Shown here: in pieces, positions 29,986 through 37,581 of the stretch | Numbering within the stretch: the stretch's first letter is position 1 | How the letters are laid out: every line of letters starts with the position of its first letter | NCBI RefSeq assembly: GCF_014648435.1 | Contig: NZ_BMRC01000011.1 | Span: 62,001 to 126,000 of the forward strand | DNA length: 64,000 nt | From: Nonomuraea spiralis | Lineage (GTDB): Bacteria > Actinomycetota > Actinomycetes > Streptosporangiales > Streptosporangiaceae | Direction: 5' to 3' | Translations under genes and position numbers: made by a program | The notes under the pieces: generated by a model | What the model saw: only the letters and a program-made list of their open reading frames with translations | Databases searched by the model: none | Told to the model about the DNA's origin: nothing

Positions 29986-31293
29986 ATGTTCAGAAGGATC
30001 GGCACGGCAGGGCTCCTGGTGTTGGCGCTGACCGCGTGCGGCGGCGGCGGTGGCGCCCCGGCGAGCGCGGCCCCGACGGGCGCGACCCCGGAGGGCACGA
30101 AGGACACCTCCTCCGCGAGCACGACACCACAGAGCCCGCCGCAGGCCGGGGCCGACCCGGTCCTGCGGGCCGTGGAGCGGCTGACCCTGGAGGAGAAGGT
30201 CGGCCAGCTCTTCATGCCCGTCCTGTACGGCACCGCCGCCGACACCGTCTCCGGCGAGAACCAGGCCCGCTACGGCGCCCAGACCCCGGCCAAGGTGATC
30301 GCCCGCTTCCACCTGGGCGGCGTGATCCTCTTCCCGGCGAACGTGAAGTCCACCGCCCAGGTCGTCAAGCTCACCAACGGCCTTCAGGAGGCGTCGAAGA
30401 AGGTCCCGCTGCTGGTCGGCACCGACCAGGAGAACGGCCTGGTCTCCCGCATGTCCGCGCTGATGACCGACTTCCCCGGCGCGGCCGAGATCGGCGCCAC
30501 CAAGGACCCGGCGATGTCCAGGGCGGTGGCCAGGGCGACGGGCGAGGAGCTGCGGGTGCTCGGGGTCAACCTCGACTTCGCCCCCGTCGCCGACGTCAAC
30601 GTGAACCCGCGCAACCCGGTCATCGGCCGGCGGGCCTACGGCAACGACCCGACCGCGGTGGCGAAGATGGTCGCGGCGGCGGTCAAGGGCTTCGGCGACG
30701 CCAAGGTGGCGGCCACGGCCAAACATTTCCCGGGCCATGGCGACACCTCCGTCGACAGCCACACGGGCCTGCCGGTGATCAAGCACACCAGGGCCCAGTG
30801 GGAGCGGATCGACGCGCCGCCGTTCAAGGCGGCCATCGGCGCCGGGGTCGACGCCGTGATGAGCGCCCACATCGTCTTCCCCAAGCTCGACCCATCGGGT
30901 GACCCGGCGACGCTGTCCAAGCCCATCCTCACCGGCCTGCTGCGGCAGAAGCTCGGCTTCAAGGGCGTGATCTCCACCGACGCGCTCAACATGGAGGGCG
31001 TGCGCAAGAAGTACGGCGACGGCGAGGTGGCGGTGCGCGCGGTGCTGGCCGGGGCCGACCTGCTGCTCATGCCGTACGACCTGGGCAAGGCGTACCAGGC
31101 GGTGCTGGGGGCGGTGAAGTCGGGGCGCATCTCCGAGGACCGCCTCGACCAGTCGGTCACCCGGCTGCTCAGGCTCAAGCAGAAGAGGGGGCTGCTGACC
31201 GAGGCGCCGGTCGCGTCGGCGGAGGAGGCGGCCGGCGTGCTGCGTTCGCCGGAGCACCGCAGGCTGGCGGCCAAGGTGCGCGCCGCGGGGTAG
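29986..31293 (+). CDS. GH3 family lipoprotein (beta-N-acetylhexosaminidase type)
   Basis: 435 aa from the ATG at 29986. The lipobox L-T-A-C (Cys about 15) is followed by a Gly/Ala/Thr-rich linker. The GH3 domain has LEEKVGQLFMPVL, the hexosaminidase signature KHFPGHGDTSVDSHTGLPVI, and the nucleophile Asp in VISTDALNMEGV. Such NagZ-type enzymes release GlcNAc from glycans or muropeptides. Location outside the cell and directly after the GlcNAc PTS suggests that it feeds this uptake system. Confidence 0.9.
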   Translation: MFRRIGTAGLLVLALTACGGGGGAPASAAPTGATPEGTKDTSSASTTPQSPPQAGADPVLRAVERLTLEEKVGQLFMPVLYGTAADTVSGENQARYGAQTPAKVIARFHLGGVILFPANVKSTAQVVKLTNGLQEASKKVPLLVGTDQENGLVSRMSALMTDFPGAAEIGATKDPAMSRAVARATGEELRVLGVNLDFAPVADVNVNPRNPVIGRRAYGNDPTAVAKMVAAAVKGFGDAKVAATAKHFPGHGDTSVDSHTGLPVIKHTRAQWERIDAPPFKAAIGAGVDAVMSAHIVFPKLDPSGDPATLSKPILTGLLRQKLGFKGVISTDALNMEGVRKKYGDGEVAVRAVLAGADLLLMPYDLGKAYQAVLGAVKSGRISEDRLDQSVTRLLRLKQKRGLLTEAPVASAEEAAGVLRSPEHRRLAAKVRAAG

Positions 31294-31385
31294 CGCCGTT
31301 CGGTCGCGGGGGCTTCCGGGGACCGTACGCGGGAGTCGAATCCGGGCGTTCTATCCTAGAACCGGATTCGCGCGAGGAGGCGGTC

Positions 31386-32045
31386 GTGGTTGCCGGGATG
31401 CTCATCGATTGGGGCGGCGTGCTCACGACCAGCCTGACCGACTCCATCGCCCGGTGGATCGCGGCCGACAGGATCGACGCCGGGCACTACCGTTCGGTGA
31501 TGCGCGACCTGATCGACCACGCCTACCAGGGCGGTGCCCAGGACGGCGAGGGACAGAACGTCGTGCACGCGCTCGAACGCGGCGAGCTCGACGGCCCGGC
31601 CTTCGAACGCGACCTGGCCGCCCGGCTGCTCACCGTGGACGGTGTGCCGCCGGTCGCCGAAGGGCTGCTGACCCGGATGTTCGCCGGTTTCGAACGGGTC
31701 GACGCCATGTACGACATGCTCCGCGACGTACGAAAAAATGGTGTCAAAACCTGTCTGCTCTCCAATTCCTGGTCGAACACCTACCCTCGCCATGAATGGG
31801 ACGGACTCTTCGACGCGGTCGTGATCTCCGGCGAGGTCGGCATGCGCAAGCCCGAGGAGCGCATCTTCCGCCACGCCCTCGACCAGGTCGGGCTGCCCGG
31901 CGAGCAGTGTGTGTTCATCGACGACGTCGAGGCCAACATCCGGGCCGCCCGCGCGCTCGGGATCACCGGCATCCACCACCGTGACGCCGACACGACCCTC
32001 GCAGAGCTGGAGTCCCTCCTCCGGCTCACGCTGCGACGGGCATGA
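31386..32045 (+). CDS. HAD-like hydrolase (DxGGVL type)
   Basis: 219 aa. The GTG at 31386 follows GAGGAGG at about 31373-31379. Motif I is MLIDWGGVLTTSL: the first Asp is present and the usual second Asp is Gly, a common state in this subfamily. Motif II is SNSWS and motif IV is VFIDDVEANI. Substrate unknown; the cap resembles sugar-phosphate or haloacid-type phosphatases. First of three HAD genes in a row. Confidence 0.88.
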   Translation: MVAGMLIDWGGVLTTSLTDSIARWIAADRIDAGHYRSVMRDLIDHAYQGGAQDGEGQNVVHALERGELDGPAFERDLAARLLTVDGVPPVAEGLLTRMFAGFERVDAMYDMLRDVRKNGVKTCLLSNSWSNTYPRHEWDGLFDAVVISGEVGMRKPEERIFRHALDQVGLPGEQCVFIDDVEANIRAARALGITGIHHRDADTTLAELESLLRLTLRRA

Positions 32046-32076
32046 TGGTGCCCTTGCGATTTCGGAAAGGTTCGTG

Positions 32077-32601
32077 ATGCGCGTCTATCTGCCGTGCACC
32101 CTCCCGGCCCTCGCCCGCGCGGTCGAGGCGGGGGAACTGGGCCCGGCCCCCTTGACCGGCTACGCGGTGACCCCCGCGCTGACCGAGTGGTACGCCTCGG
32201 GCGACACCGAGGAACTGGAGTACGTGGCGCTCACCGAGGCGGCCCGCGCCTCGCTGCGCATGCTGGCCGCCGACCGCGCCGACGGCGTGGCCGCCGCGCC
32301 CCGGCGGGTGGTGGTCGCCGCCGAGGTGCCGGACGGCTCGGCCTCGTCCGGCGCCGACCTGGAGGAACGGGCCCGGGTACGCCTCGGCGCGGCCGTCCCG
32401 ATGGGCAAGGTGGCCGCCGTGCACATCGACGACCACTACGCCGCCGCCGACATCGAGGCCGCCGTCGGCGCGCTGCCCGCCTCCGACGACGGCGACGACG
32501 ACGCCAGGTTCACGGTCGACGGCGCGGAGGCCCACGAGCTCATGTGGTACGCGACCCAGGAGATCCCTGACCTGCTGCGCTCTCAGGATGGTCAGACCTG
32601 A
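32077..32601 (+). CDS. DUF6912-like protein
   Basis: 174 aa from the ATG at 32077 with GGAAAGG upstream. It begins MRVYLPCTLPALARAVEAGE, the type of opening I associate with DUF6912, a family restricted to actinobacteria. It is acidic, has no signal peptide or membrane helix, and ends with AHELMWYATQEIPDLL. No catalytic motif is visible. It lies between two HAD genes; a functional link is not known. Confidence 0.7.
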   Translation: MRVYLPCTLPALARAVEAGELGPAPLTGYAVTPALTEWYASGDTEELEYVALTEAARASLRMLAADRADGVAAAPRRVVVAAEVPDGSASSGADLEERARVRLGAAVPMGKVAAVHIDDHYAAADIEAAVGALPASDDGDDDARFTVDGAEAHELMWYATQEIPDLLRSQDGQT

Positions 32602-32620
32602 CGAATATGCTGGTTGTGAC

Positions 32621-33247
32621 ATGACAAAGCACATCATCTGGGACTGGAACGGGACGCTCTTTCACGACATCGACGCTGTCGTGGGAGCCACCAACGCCGT
32701 CTTCAAGCCGTACGCGCTGCCCGAGCTCAACGCCGACGGGTTCCGCGCGGTCTACACCCGTCCCATCTGGGTCGCCTACGAGCGCCTGCTCGGCCGGCCG
32801 CTGGCCGAGGGCGAGTGGGAGCTGCTGGACGACGGGTTCCACGAGCACTACTTCAGGCTGAGCGTGGCCTGCGGGCTGGCCCCCGACGCCGAGGTCGTCC
32901 TCGGCGGCTGGGCCGGCACACAGTCGCTGTGCTCGATGGCGCCGCACGCCCACCTGGTGCCGGTCGTCGAGTCCTTCGGCATCACCCGGCACTTCACCCG
33001 GGTCGACGGGCTCATCGGCAGCACCGGAGGCGAGAAGGCCGCCCACATGACCGCGCACATCCAGGCCCTCGACGTCGATCCCGGCGAGGTCCTGGTGATC
33101 GGCGACAGCGTCGACGACGGGCTCGCGGCCCGGCACGTGGGCGCGCGGGCGGTGCTCTACACCGGCGGCATGACCACGCGGGCCGAGCTGGAGGGCACGG
33201 GCCTGCCCGTGGTGGACACGCTCGCCCAGGCCATGCGGTACGCCTGA
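32621..33247 (+). CDS. HAD-like phosphatase (DxNGT type)
   Basis: 208 aa from the ATG at 32621. Motif I is IIWDWNGTLFHD, with Asn in place of the second Asp; motif II and III are around VPVVESFGITRHF and GGEKAAH; motif IV is VLVIGDSVDDGLAA. The DWNGT form is known in actinobacterial phosphoglycolate-phosphatase-like proteins and need not abolish activity. A -10 candidate (TATGCT) lies at about 32607-32612. Confidence 0.88.
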   Translation: MTKHIIWDWNGTLFHDIDAVVGATNAVFKPYALPELNADGFRAVYTRPIWVAYERLLGRPLAEGEWELLDDGFHEHYFRLSVACGLAPDAEVVLGGWAGTQSLCSMAPHAHLVPVVESFGITRHFTRVDGLIGSTGGEKAAHMTAHIQALDVDPGEVLVIGDSVDDGLAARHVGARAVLYTGGMTTRAELEGTGLPVVDTLAQAMRYA

Positions 33248-33337
33248 GCCCCGGAGGGCATGCCGAATCCGCCCGTAAGGGGAGCACCCGGACGGGCGGC
33301 GGCCGTACGCTTGCCGGGAACCCCTCAGGAGGTCGCC

Positions 33338-34057
33338 ATCAACCGCCTTGTGCTCTGGAACGTCGATCTCACACTGGTCGACGTCGCCATCGTGACCCGG
33401 GACGCCTACGCCGAGGCGTTCCGTGCCGTGACCGGCCGGCCGCTGGTCAAGCTCGTGCCGCCGCTCGGCCGTCCCGACTCCGAGATCGTCTTCGAGACGC
33501 TGGCCGTCAACGGGATCCAGGCCGAGGACGACCACCTGCCCAGGTTCCTGGCCGCCCTGGCCGTCGCCTTCACCGACCGGCGCGGCCGGCTGGCCAAGGA
33601 GGGCCGGCTGATGCCGGGGGCCAAGGACGCGCTGAAGTCGGTGGGCCGGCTCGACGGCGTCGTGCAGTCGGTGCTGACCGGCACGATCAAGGGCAACGCC
33701 GTCCACAAGCTCAAGGCGTTCGGGCTGGACCGGTACGTCGACTTCGAGCTCGGCGGCTATGGCGAGGAGGTCTACCCCAAGGCGACGTTGTTGCAGGTCG
33801 CGCAGGGGAGGGCCAAGCAGCGGCTGGGTACGCCGTTCACGGCGGCCAACACGGTGGTGATCGGCGACTCCACGCGGGACGTGCAGGCGGCCAGGATCGG
33901 CGGGGCCGCCGTCATCGGGGTCGCCTCGGGGCGTTCGACGGCGGCGGAGCTCCGGGAGGCGGGCGCCGACCTGGTGCTGCCCGACCTGTCCGACGCCTCC
34001 GAGGTGGTGGCCGCGGTGGCCGGCCTGACATCCCCGGCGGACCGCAAGGCCGGCTGA
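33338..34057 (+). CDS. HAD-like protein with altered motif I and unclear start
   Basis: About 239 aa. Motif I reads LVLWNVDLTLVD: the nucleophile Asp expected before V-D is Asn, while the second Asp is kept. Motif II region is SVLTGTIKGN, and motif IV is VVIGDSTRDVQAA. AGGAGG at 33327-33332 is placed ideally for an ATC codon at 33338, not for the ATG at 33260 or the GTG at 33350. I give the ATC position; a canonical start at 33260 (265 aa) or 33350 is possible. Confidence 0.75.
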   Translation: MNRLVLWNVDLTLVDVAIVTRDAYAEAFRAVTGRPLVKLVPPLGRPDSEIVFETLAVNGIQAEDDHLPRFLAALAVAFTDRRGRLAKEGRLMPGAKDALKSVGRLDGVVQSVLTGTIKGNAVHKLKAFGLDRYVDFELGGYGEEVYPKATLLQVAQGRAKQRLGTPFTAANTVVIGDSTRDVQAARIGGAAVIGVASGRSTAAELREAGADLVLPDLSDASEVVAAVAGLTSPADRKAG

Positions 34058-34081
34058 CCCGCCTCCCGCGGGCCCCCGTCA

Positions 34082-35689
34082 TCAGGGCAGGGCGTTGAGG
34101 AAGCGGGCGGCGATGGGGGCCGCCACGGCCGAACCGGCGCCGCCGCCCTCCACGATCACCGCGAACGCCACATCGCCCTTGTAGCCGATGAACCACGAGT
34201 GCGCGGGCGGCTCCTTGCCCGAGCCGTACTCGGCCGTTCCGGTCTTGCCGGCGGTGCCCGGGGGGAAGGGCGCGGCCTTGGCGGTGCCGTCCGTGACGAC
34301 GGCGGGCATGAGCTTGCGCAGGGCGGAGACCACGCCGCGCTCCAGCGGGCGCGGACGGACGTCGGCAGCCATGTTCTTGGCGACGATCCGCGGCGGGATC
34401 CAGGCGCCCGAGGCGATGGCGGCGGCGACGGAGGCCATGTTGAGCGGGCTGGCCAGCACCCTGCCCTGGCCGATGGAGGCCGAGGCGAGGTCGGTGTCGT
34501 CCTTGGGGTCGGGGAACTCGGCGCGTACGGCCGGCACACCCGGCTTGATCGGGGTGTCGAAGCCGAAGCTCCTGGCCACCTGGGCGAGCCTGCCGCCGTT
34601 CAGCTCGGCCACGCTCATCTCGCCGAACGTGGTGTTGCACGAGTGCGCGAACGCGTCCTGGAAGGACAGCGTGCCGTAGTCCTTGAAGCCCGCGTTGTGG
34701 AAGGGGAAGCCGCCGATGTTCTTCTCGGCCGGGCAGGTGACCGTCCTGGCCGGCTCGACGCCGTCCGCGACCAGCGCCGAGGCCGTGACGACCTTGAACG
34801 TCGAGCCGGGCGGGTACTTGCCGAGCAGCGCCCGGTTGAAGCCGCCGGGCTTGTTGACCACGGCCAGGATCTCGGCGGTCGAGGCGCGCAGCGCCACCAG
34901 CGAGGCCGGCTTGGTGACGTCGTCGAGGGCCTTGGCCCCGGCCGCGTGCACCCTCAGGTCGATCGTGGTGGGGAACGGCTTGGTCCCGATCGGCTTGGCC
35001 AGCGTCTCGACCAGTTCGTCGCCCTTGTAGAGGCCGATGATCGAGTCGCCGCCACCGTCGAAGCGGTCGGGGTTGCTCTGCTTGATGCCCTCGACCAGCT
35101 GCTGCACCGAGCCGGGGGCGTCCGGGCCGCCGATCTCGGTGCCGTCGGCGGCCAGGACGCTGGGCGAGTCGCGCTTCTGGGCGACCAGGCGCAGCGAGAG
35201 GCCCTTCTTGAGCTTGGGGTGAATGACGGCCGGGGTCCAGGCGACCTTCCACGCGCCGTCCTGTTCGACCAGCTTGAACCGGCTCTGGTACTCCCAGTCC
35301 CGCCGGCCCTTCAGCTTGGCGCTGAAGTCCATGTAGCCCTTGTCGTCCGGGCCGCTGTCGGTGAAGACGCCGCCCTGGCGGGGGCGCTGGTAGGTCGCCC
35401 GCTCGGCCTTGAGGTCGGTGAGGAATCGCCGGTGCCAGGTCTCGAAGTCGGCGGGCGGGTCGGCGACGAGCTCCCGCATCTTCGCGTAGTTCTGGTCGGA
35501 CCAGGCCGTGAGGTACTCGTCGGTCGTCTGCTCGGGTGAGCCCTTCGTGCGCAACAGCCAGATCGTGGCTCCCGCCGCGACGATCAGCACGACAAGGATG
35601 ACCATGACCAGCGGCCACCTGCGCCGACGTCGGCGGCGTGGTTGCTCCGGCCGAAGTCGCCCGTACAGTTCCCCCGTTTGTGATGCCAT
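34082..35689 (-). CDS. Penicillin-binding protein with NTF2-like N-terminus
   Basis: 535 aa. A basic N-terminus and one helix (about 25-46) anchor it; residues 52-165 form an NTF2/MecA_N-like domain. The transpeptidase domain is intact: S296-T-F-K299, S350-C-N352 and K482-T-G484. It should crosslink peptidoglycan outside the membrane as a class B-type PBP without a long dimerisation domain. It shares the fold of the 58437 gene, which has lost these motifs. Confidence 0.93.
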   Translation of the reverse strand: MASQTGELYGRLRPEQPRRRRRRRWPLVMVILVVLIVAAGATIWLLRTKGSPEQTTDEYLTAWSDQNYAKMRELVADPPADFETWHRRFLTDLKAERATYQRPRQGGVFTDSGPDDKGYMDFSAKLKGRRDWEYQSRFKLVEQDGAWKVAWTPAVIHPKLKKGLSLRLVAQKRDSPSVLAADGTEIGGPDAPGSVQQLVEGIKQSNPDRFDGGGDSIIGLYKGDELVETLAKPIGTKPFPTTIDLRVHAAGAKALDDVTKPASLVALRASTAEILAVVNKPGGFNRALLGKYPPGSTFKVVTASALVADGVEPARTVTCPAEKNIGGFPFHNAGFKDYGTLSFQDAFAHSCNTTFGEMSVAELNGGRLAQVARSFGFDTPIKPGVPAVRAEFPDPKDDTDLASASIGQGRVLASPLNMASVAAAIASGAWIPPRIVAKNMAADVRPRPLERGVVSALRKLMPAVVTDGTAKAAPFPPGTAGKTGTAEYGSGKEPPAHSWFIGYKGDVAFAVIVEGGGAGSAVAAPIAARFLNALP

Positions 35690-35775
35690 GGCCTGAGGAC
35701 ACCAGAGACGGAGGAGCCTCGTCCAATATTGATATGGGCGCTACAAAGATATAAATCTGGATATAGTGGCTGGTC
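35690..35775 (+). promoter_or_regulatory. AT-rich divergent promoter region, LysR
   Basis: This short gap is unusually AT-rich. It has TTGATA at 35729-35734 and TATAAA at 35750-35755 (15-base spacer), a TATAGT at 35762-35767, and the imperfect palindrome AGATATAAATCT (35747-35758), of the T-N11-A kind used by LysR regulators. Autoregulation is inferred. Confidence 0.4.
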
Positions 35776-36705
35776 ATGGACTTGGTCCGGCATCTCCGTT
35801 ACTTCGTCGTCGTGGCGGAGGAACTGCACTTCGGGAACGCCGCGATCCGCCTCGGCATGGCCCAGCCGCCGCTCAGCCAGCGGATCAAGCGCCTGGAGGA
35901 GGAGCTCGGCGTGCGGCTCTTCGACCGTTCCGCCCGCCAGGTACGCCTGACCGAGGCCGGACGGCTGCTGCTAGGCGAGGCCCGCGAGATCGTGACCAGG
36001 GTGGAACGGCTGCGCGAGCTGGCCCGCCACGGCGAGGGCGGCCTGCTCAGGATCGGCGTCCCACCCGACCTGGCGGCCTCCGTGATCGCCGCGCTGGTCG
36101 CCGGCTTCCGCGGGACCAACCCGGACGTACGGCTCGTCCCCGCCGAGAACTGGACCGCCGACCAGGTGACCGCGCTGGCCGAGGGCACGATCGACGTCGG
36201 GCTGGTCCGCCACCCCGTCTCGGCGCCCGGCCTGGAGTTCGGCCAGATGCTCGTACAGCCCCAGGGTGTGCTGCTCGCCGAGGACGACCCGCTGGCCGGA
36301 GCCGGTGAGGTGCACCTGGCCGACCTGGCCGGGCGCGAGCTGCTGATGCCGCCCAAGGAGGGCGAGCCGGGCTGGCACGCCGAGACCTTGGCCGAGTGCC
36401 GCCGGCACGGCTATGTCCCCGGCCAGGTGCATCAGGGCGCCGGGCTCGGCCTGGTGCTCGCGGGCCAGGCGGTGGCGTTCGGGCCGCGGGCGGACATCCC
36501 TGGGCTGGCATGGCGGCCGCTGCTAGGCTCGCCGATCGCGTGCCGGCTCTCCACCGCCTGGCGCGCGGTGGCAGGCCAGAGGAAGGACTGGGTCGCCGAG
36601 TTCTCGGCCGTTGCCGTACGGACGTTGAAGGAGAGCGCCGGGATGAGCGAGGAGGGCGTCGCGCCCGCGCGGCGGATCAGCGTGAGGCCGGGGATGGTGG
36701 CATGA
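35776..36705 (+). CDS. LysR family transcriptional regulator
   Basis: 309 aa. The helix-turn-helix is at residues 1-60 (LRYFVVVAEELHFGNAAIRL, then AQPPLSQRIKRLEEELGVRL). The effector-binding domain (about 90-290) follows. Its stop overlaps the next gene by 4 bases (ATGA), so it is co-translated with a beta-lactamase-like protein rather than divergent from its target, which is atypical for this family. Confidence 0.93.
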   Translation: MDLVRHLRYFVVVAEELHFGNAAIRLGMAQPPLSQRIKRLEEELGVRLFDRSARQVRLTEAGRLLLGEAREIVTRVERLRELARHGEGGLLRIGVPPDLAASVIAALVAGFRGTNPDVRLVPAENWTADQVTALAEGTIDVGLVRHPVSAPGLEFGQMLVQPQGVLLAEDDPLAGAGEVHLADLAGRELLMPPKEGEPGWHAETLAECRRHGYVPGQVHQGAGLGLVLAGQAVAFGPRADIPGLAWRPLLGSPIACRLSTAWRAVAGQRKDWVAEFSAVAVRTLKESAGMSEEGVAPARRISVRPGMVA

Positions 36706-37559
36706 GCGGCCCCGACTTCGCGACGCTGTTCCGCATGGCCGGCGTGACGGGCTGGCTGCACGTCCGCGACGTCGACACGGGCCGGGAGGCCGGGCTCGGC
36801 GCCGACGTGCCGGTGCCCCTGGCGTCGGTGTACAAGCTGCCGCTGCTGGTCGAGTTCTGCCGGCAGGCCGACGCCGGGCGGCTCGACCCCACCACCCCGA
36901 CGACCGTGACGCCCGAACAGCGGGTCGCCGGGCCGACGGGCCTGTCGGCCATGCTCGACGAGGTGACGATGTCGCTGCGCGACCTGGCGTACCTGATGAT
37001 GACGGTGAGCGACAACACCGCCGCCGACGTGCTGCTCGACCGGGTGGGCATGGACGACGTCAACACCATGCTGGACGCCTTCGGCCTCACCGGCACGCGC
37101 GTGCTGCAGAGCGGCCGGGCCATGTACGAGGCCATGGAGCTGGACACCGGGCACGGGTGGCCGTACCTGGATTCCGAGGACATCTCCCGTATGCGGGTGC
37201 TCGACCCGGCGCGGACCAACCGCAGCACACCGCGCGAGATGACCCGCCTGCTCGCCATGATCTGGCGGGACGAGGCCGCCTCGCCCGCGTCGTGCGCCTG
37301 GATGCGCGCCGTGCTCAAGATGCAGGTGTGGCCCCACCGGTTGGCCTCGGGCTTCCCGTACGACGACGTCGAGGTCGGCGGCAAGACCGGCTCGCTGCCG
37401 ACCCTGCGCAACGAGGTGGGCCTGGTCGAGTACCCCGACGGCGGCCGGTACGCGGTGGCGGTCTTCACCCGCTCGTTCGGCACCGCGGTCATCCAGCCGC
37501 GCGCCGACGCGGTGATCGGCACGGTCGCGCGTATGGCGGTGGACCACCTACGGAGGTAG
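36702..37559 (+). CDS. Class A beta-lactamase-fold serine hydrolase, no signal peptide
   Basis: 285 aa from the ATG at 36702. All three active-site motifs are present: S42-V-Y-K45, S103-D-N105 and K228-T-G230. No signal peptide or membrane helix is seen, so it appears cytoplasmic, and I see no clear Glu166-type omega-loop motif. It may be an esterase or peptidase-like hydrolase rather than an antibiotic-inactivating enzyme. Coupled to the LysR gene. Confidence 0.85.
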   Translation: MSGPDFATLFRMAGVTGWLHVRDVDTGREAGLGADVPVPLASVYKLPLLVEFCRQADAGRLDPTTPTTVTPEQRVAGPTGLSAMLDEVTMSLRDLAYLMMTVSDNTAADVLLDRVGMDDVNTMLDAFGLTGTRVLQSGRAMYEAMELDTGHGWPYLDSEDISRMRVLDPARTNRSTPREMTRLLAMIWRDEAASPASCAWMRAVLKMQVWPHRLASGFPYDDVEVGGKTGSLPTLRNEVGLVEYPDGGRYAVAVFTRSFGTAVIQPRADAVIGTVARMAVDHLRR

Positions 37560-37581
37560 CAAGTTATGTGGGAGGTCAGGT

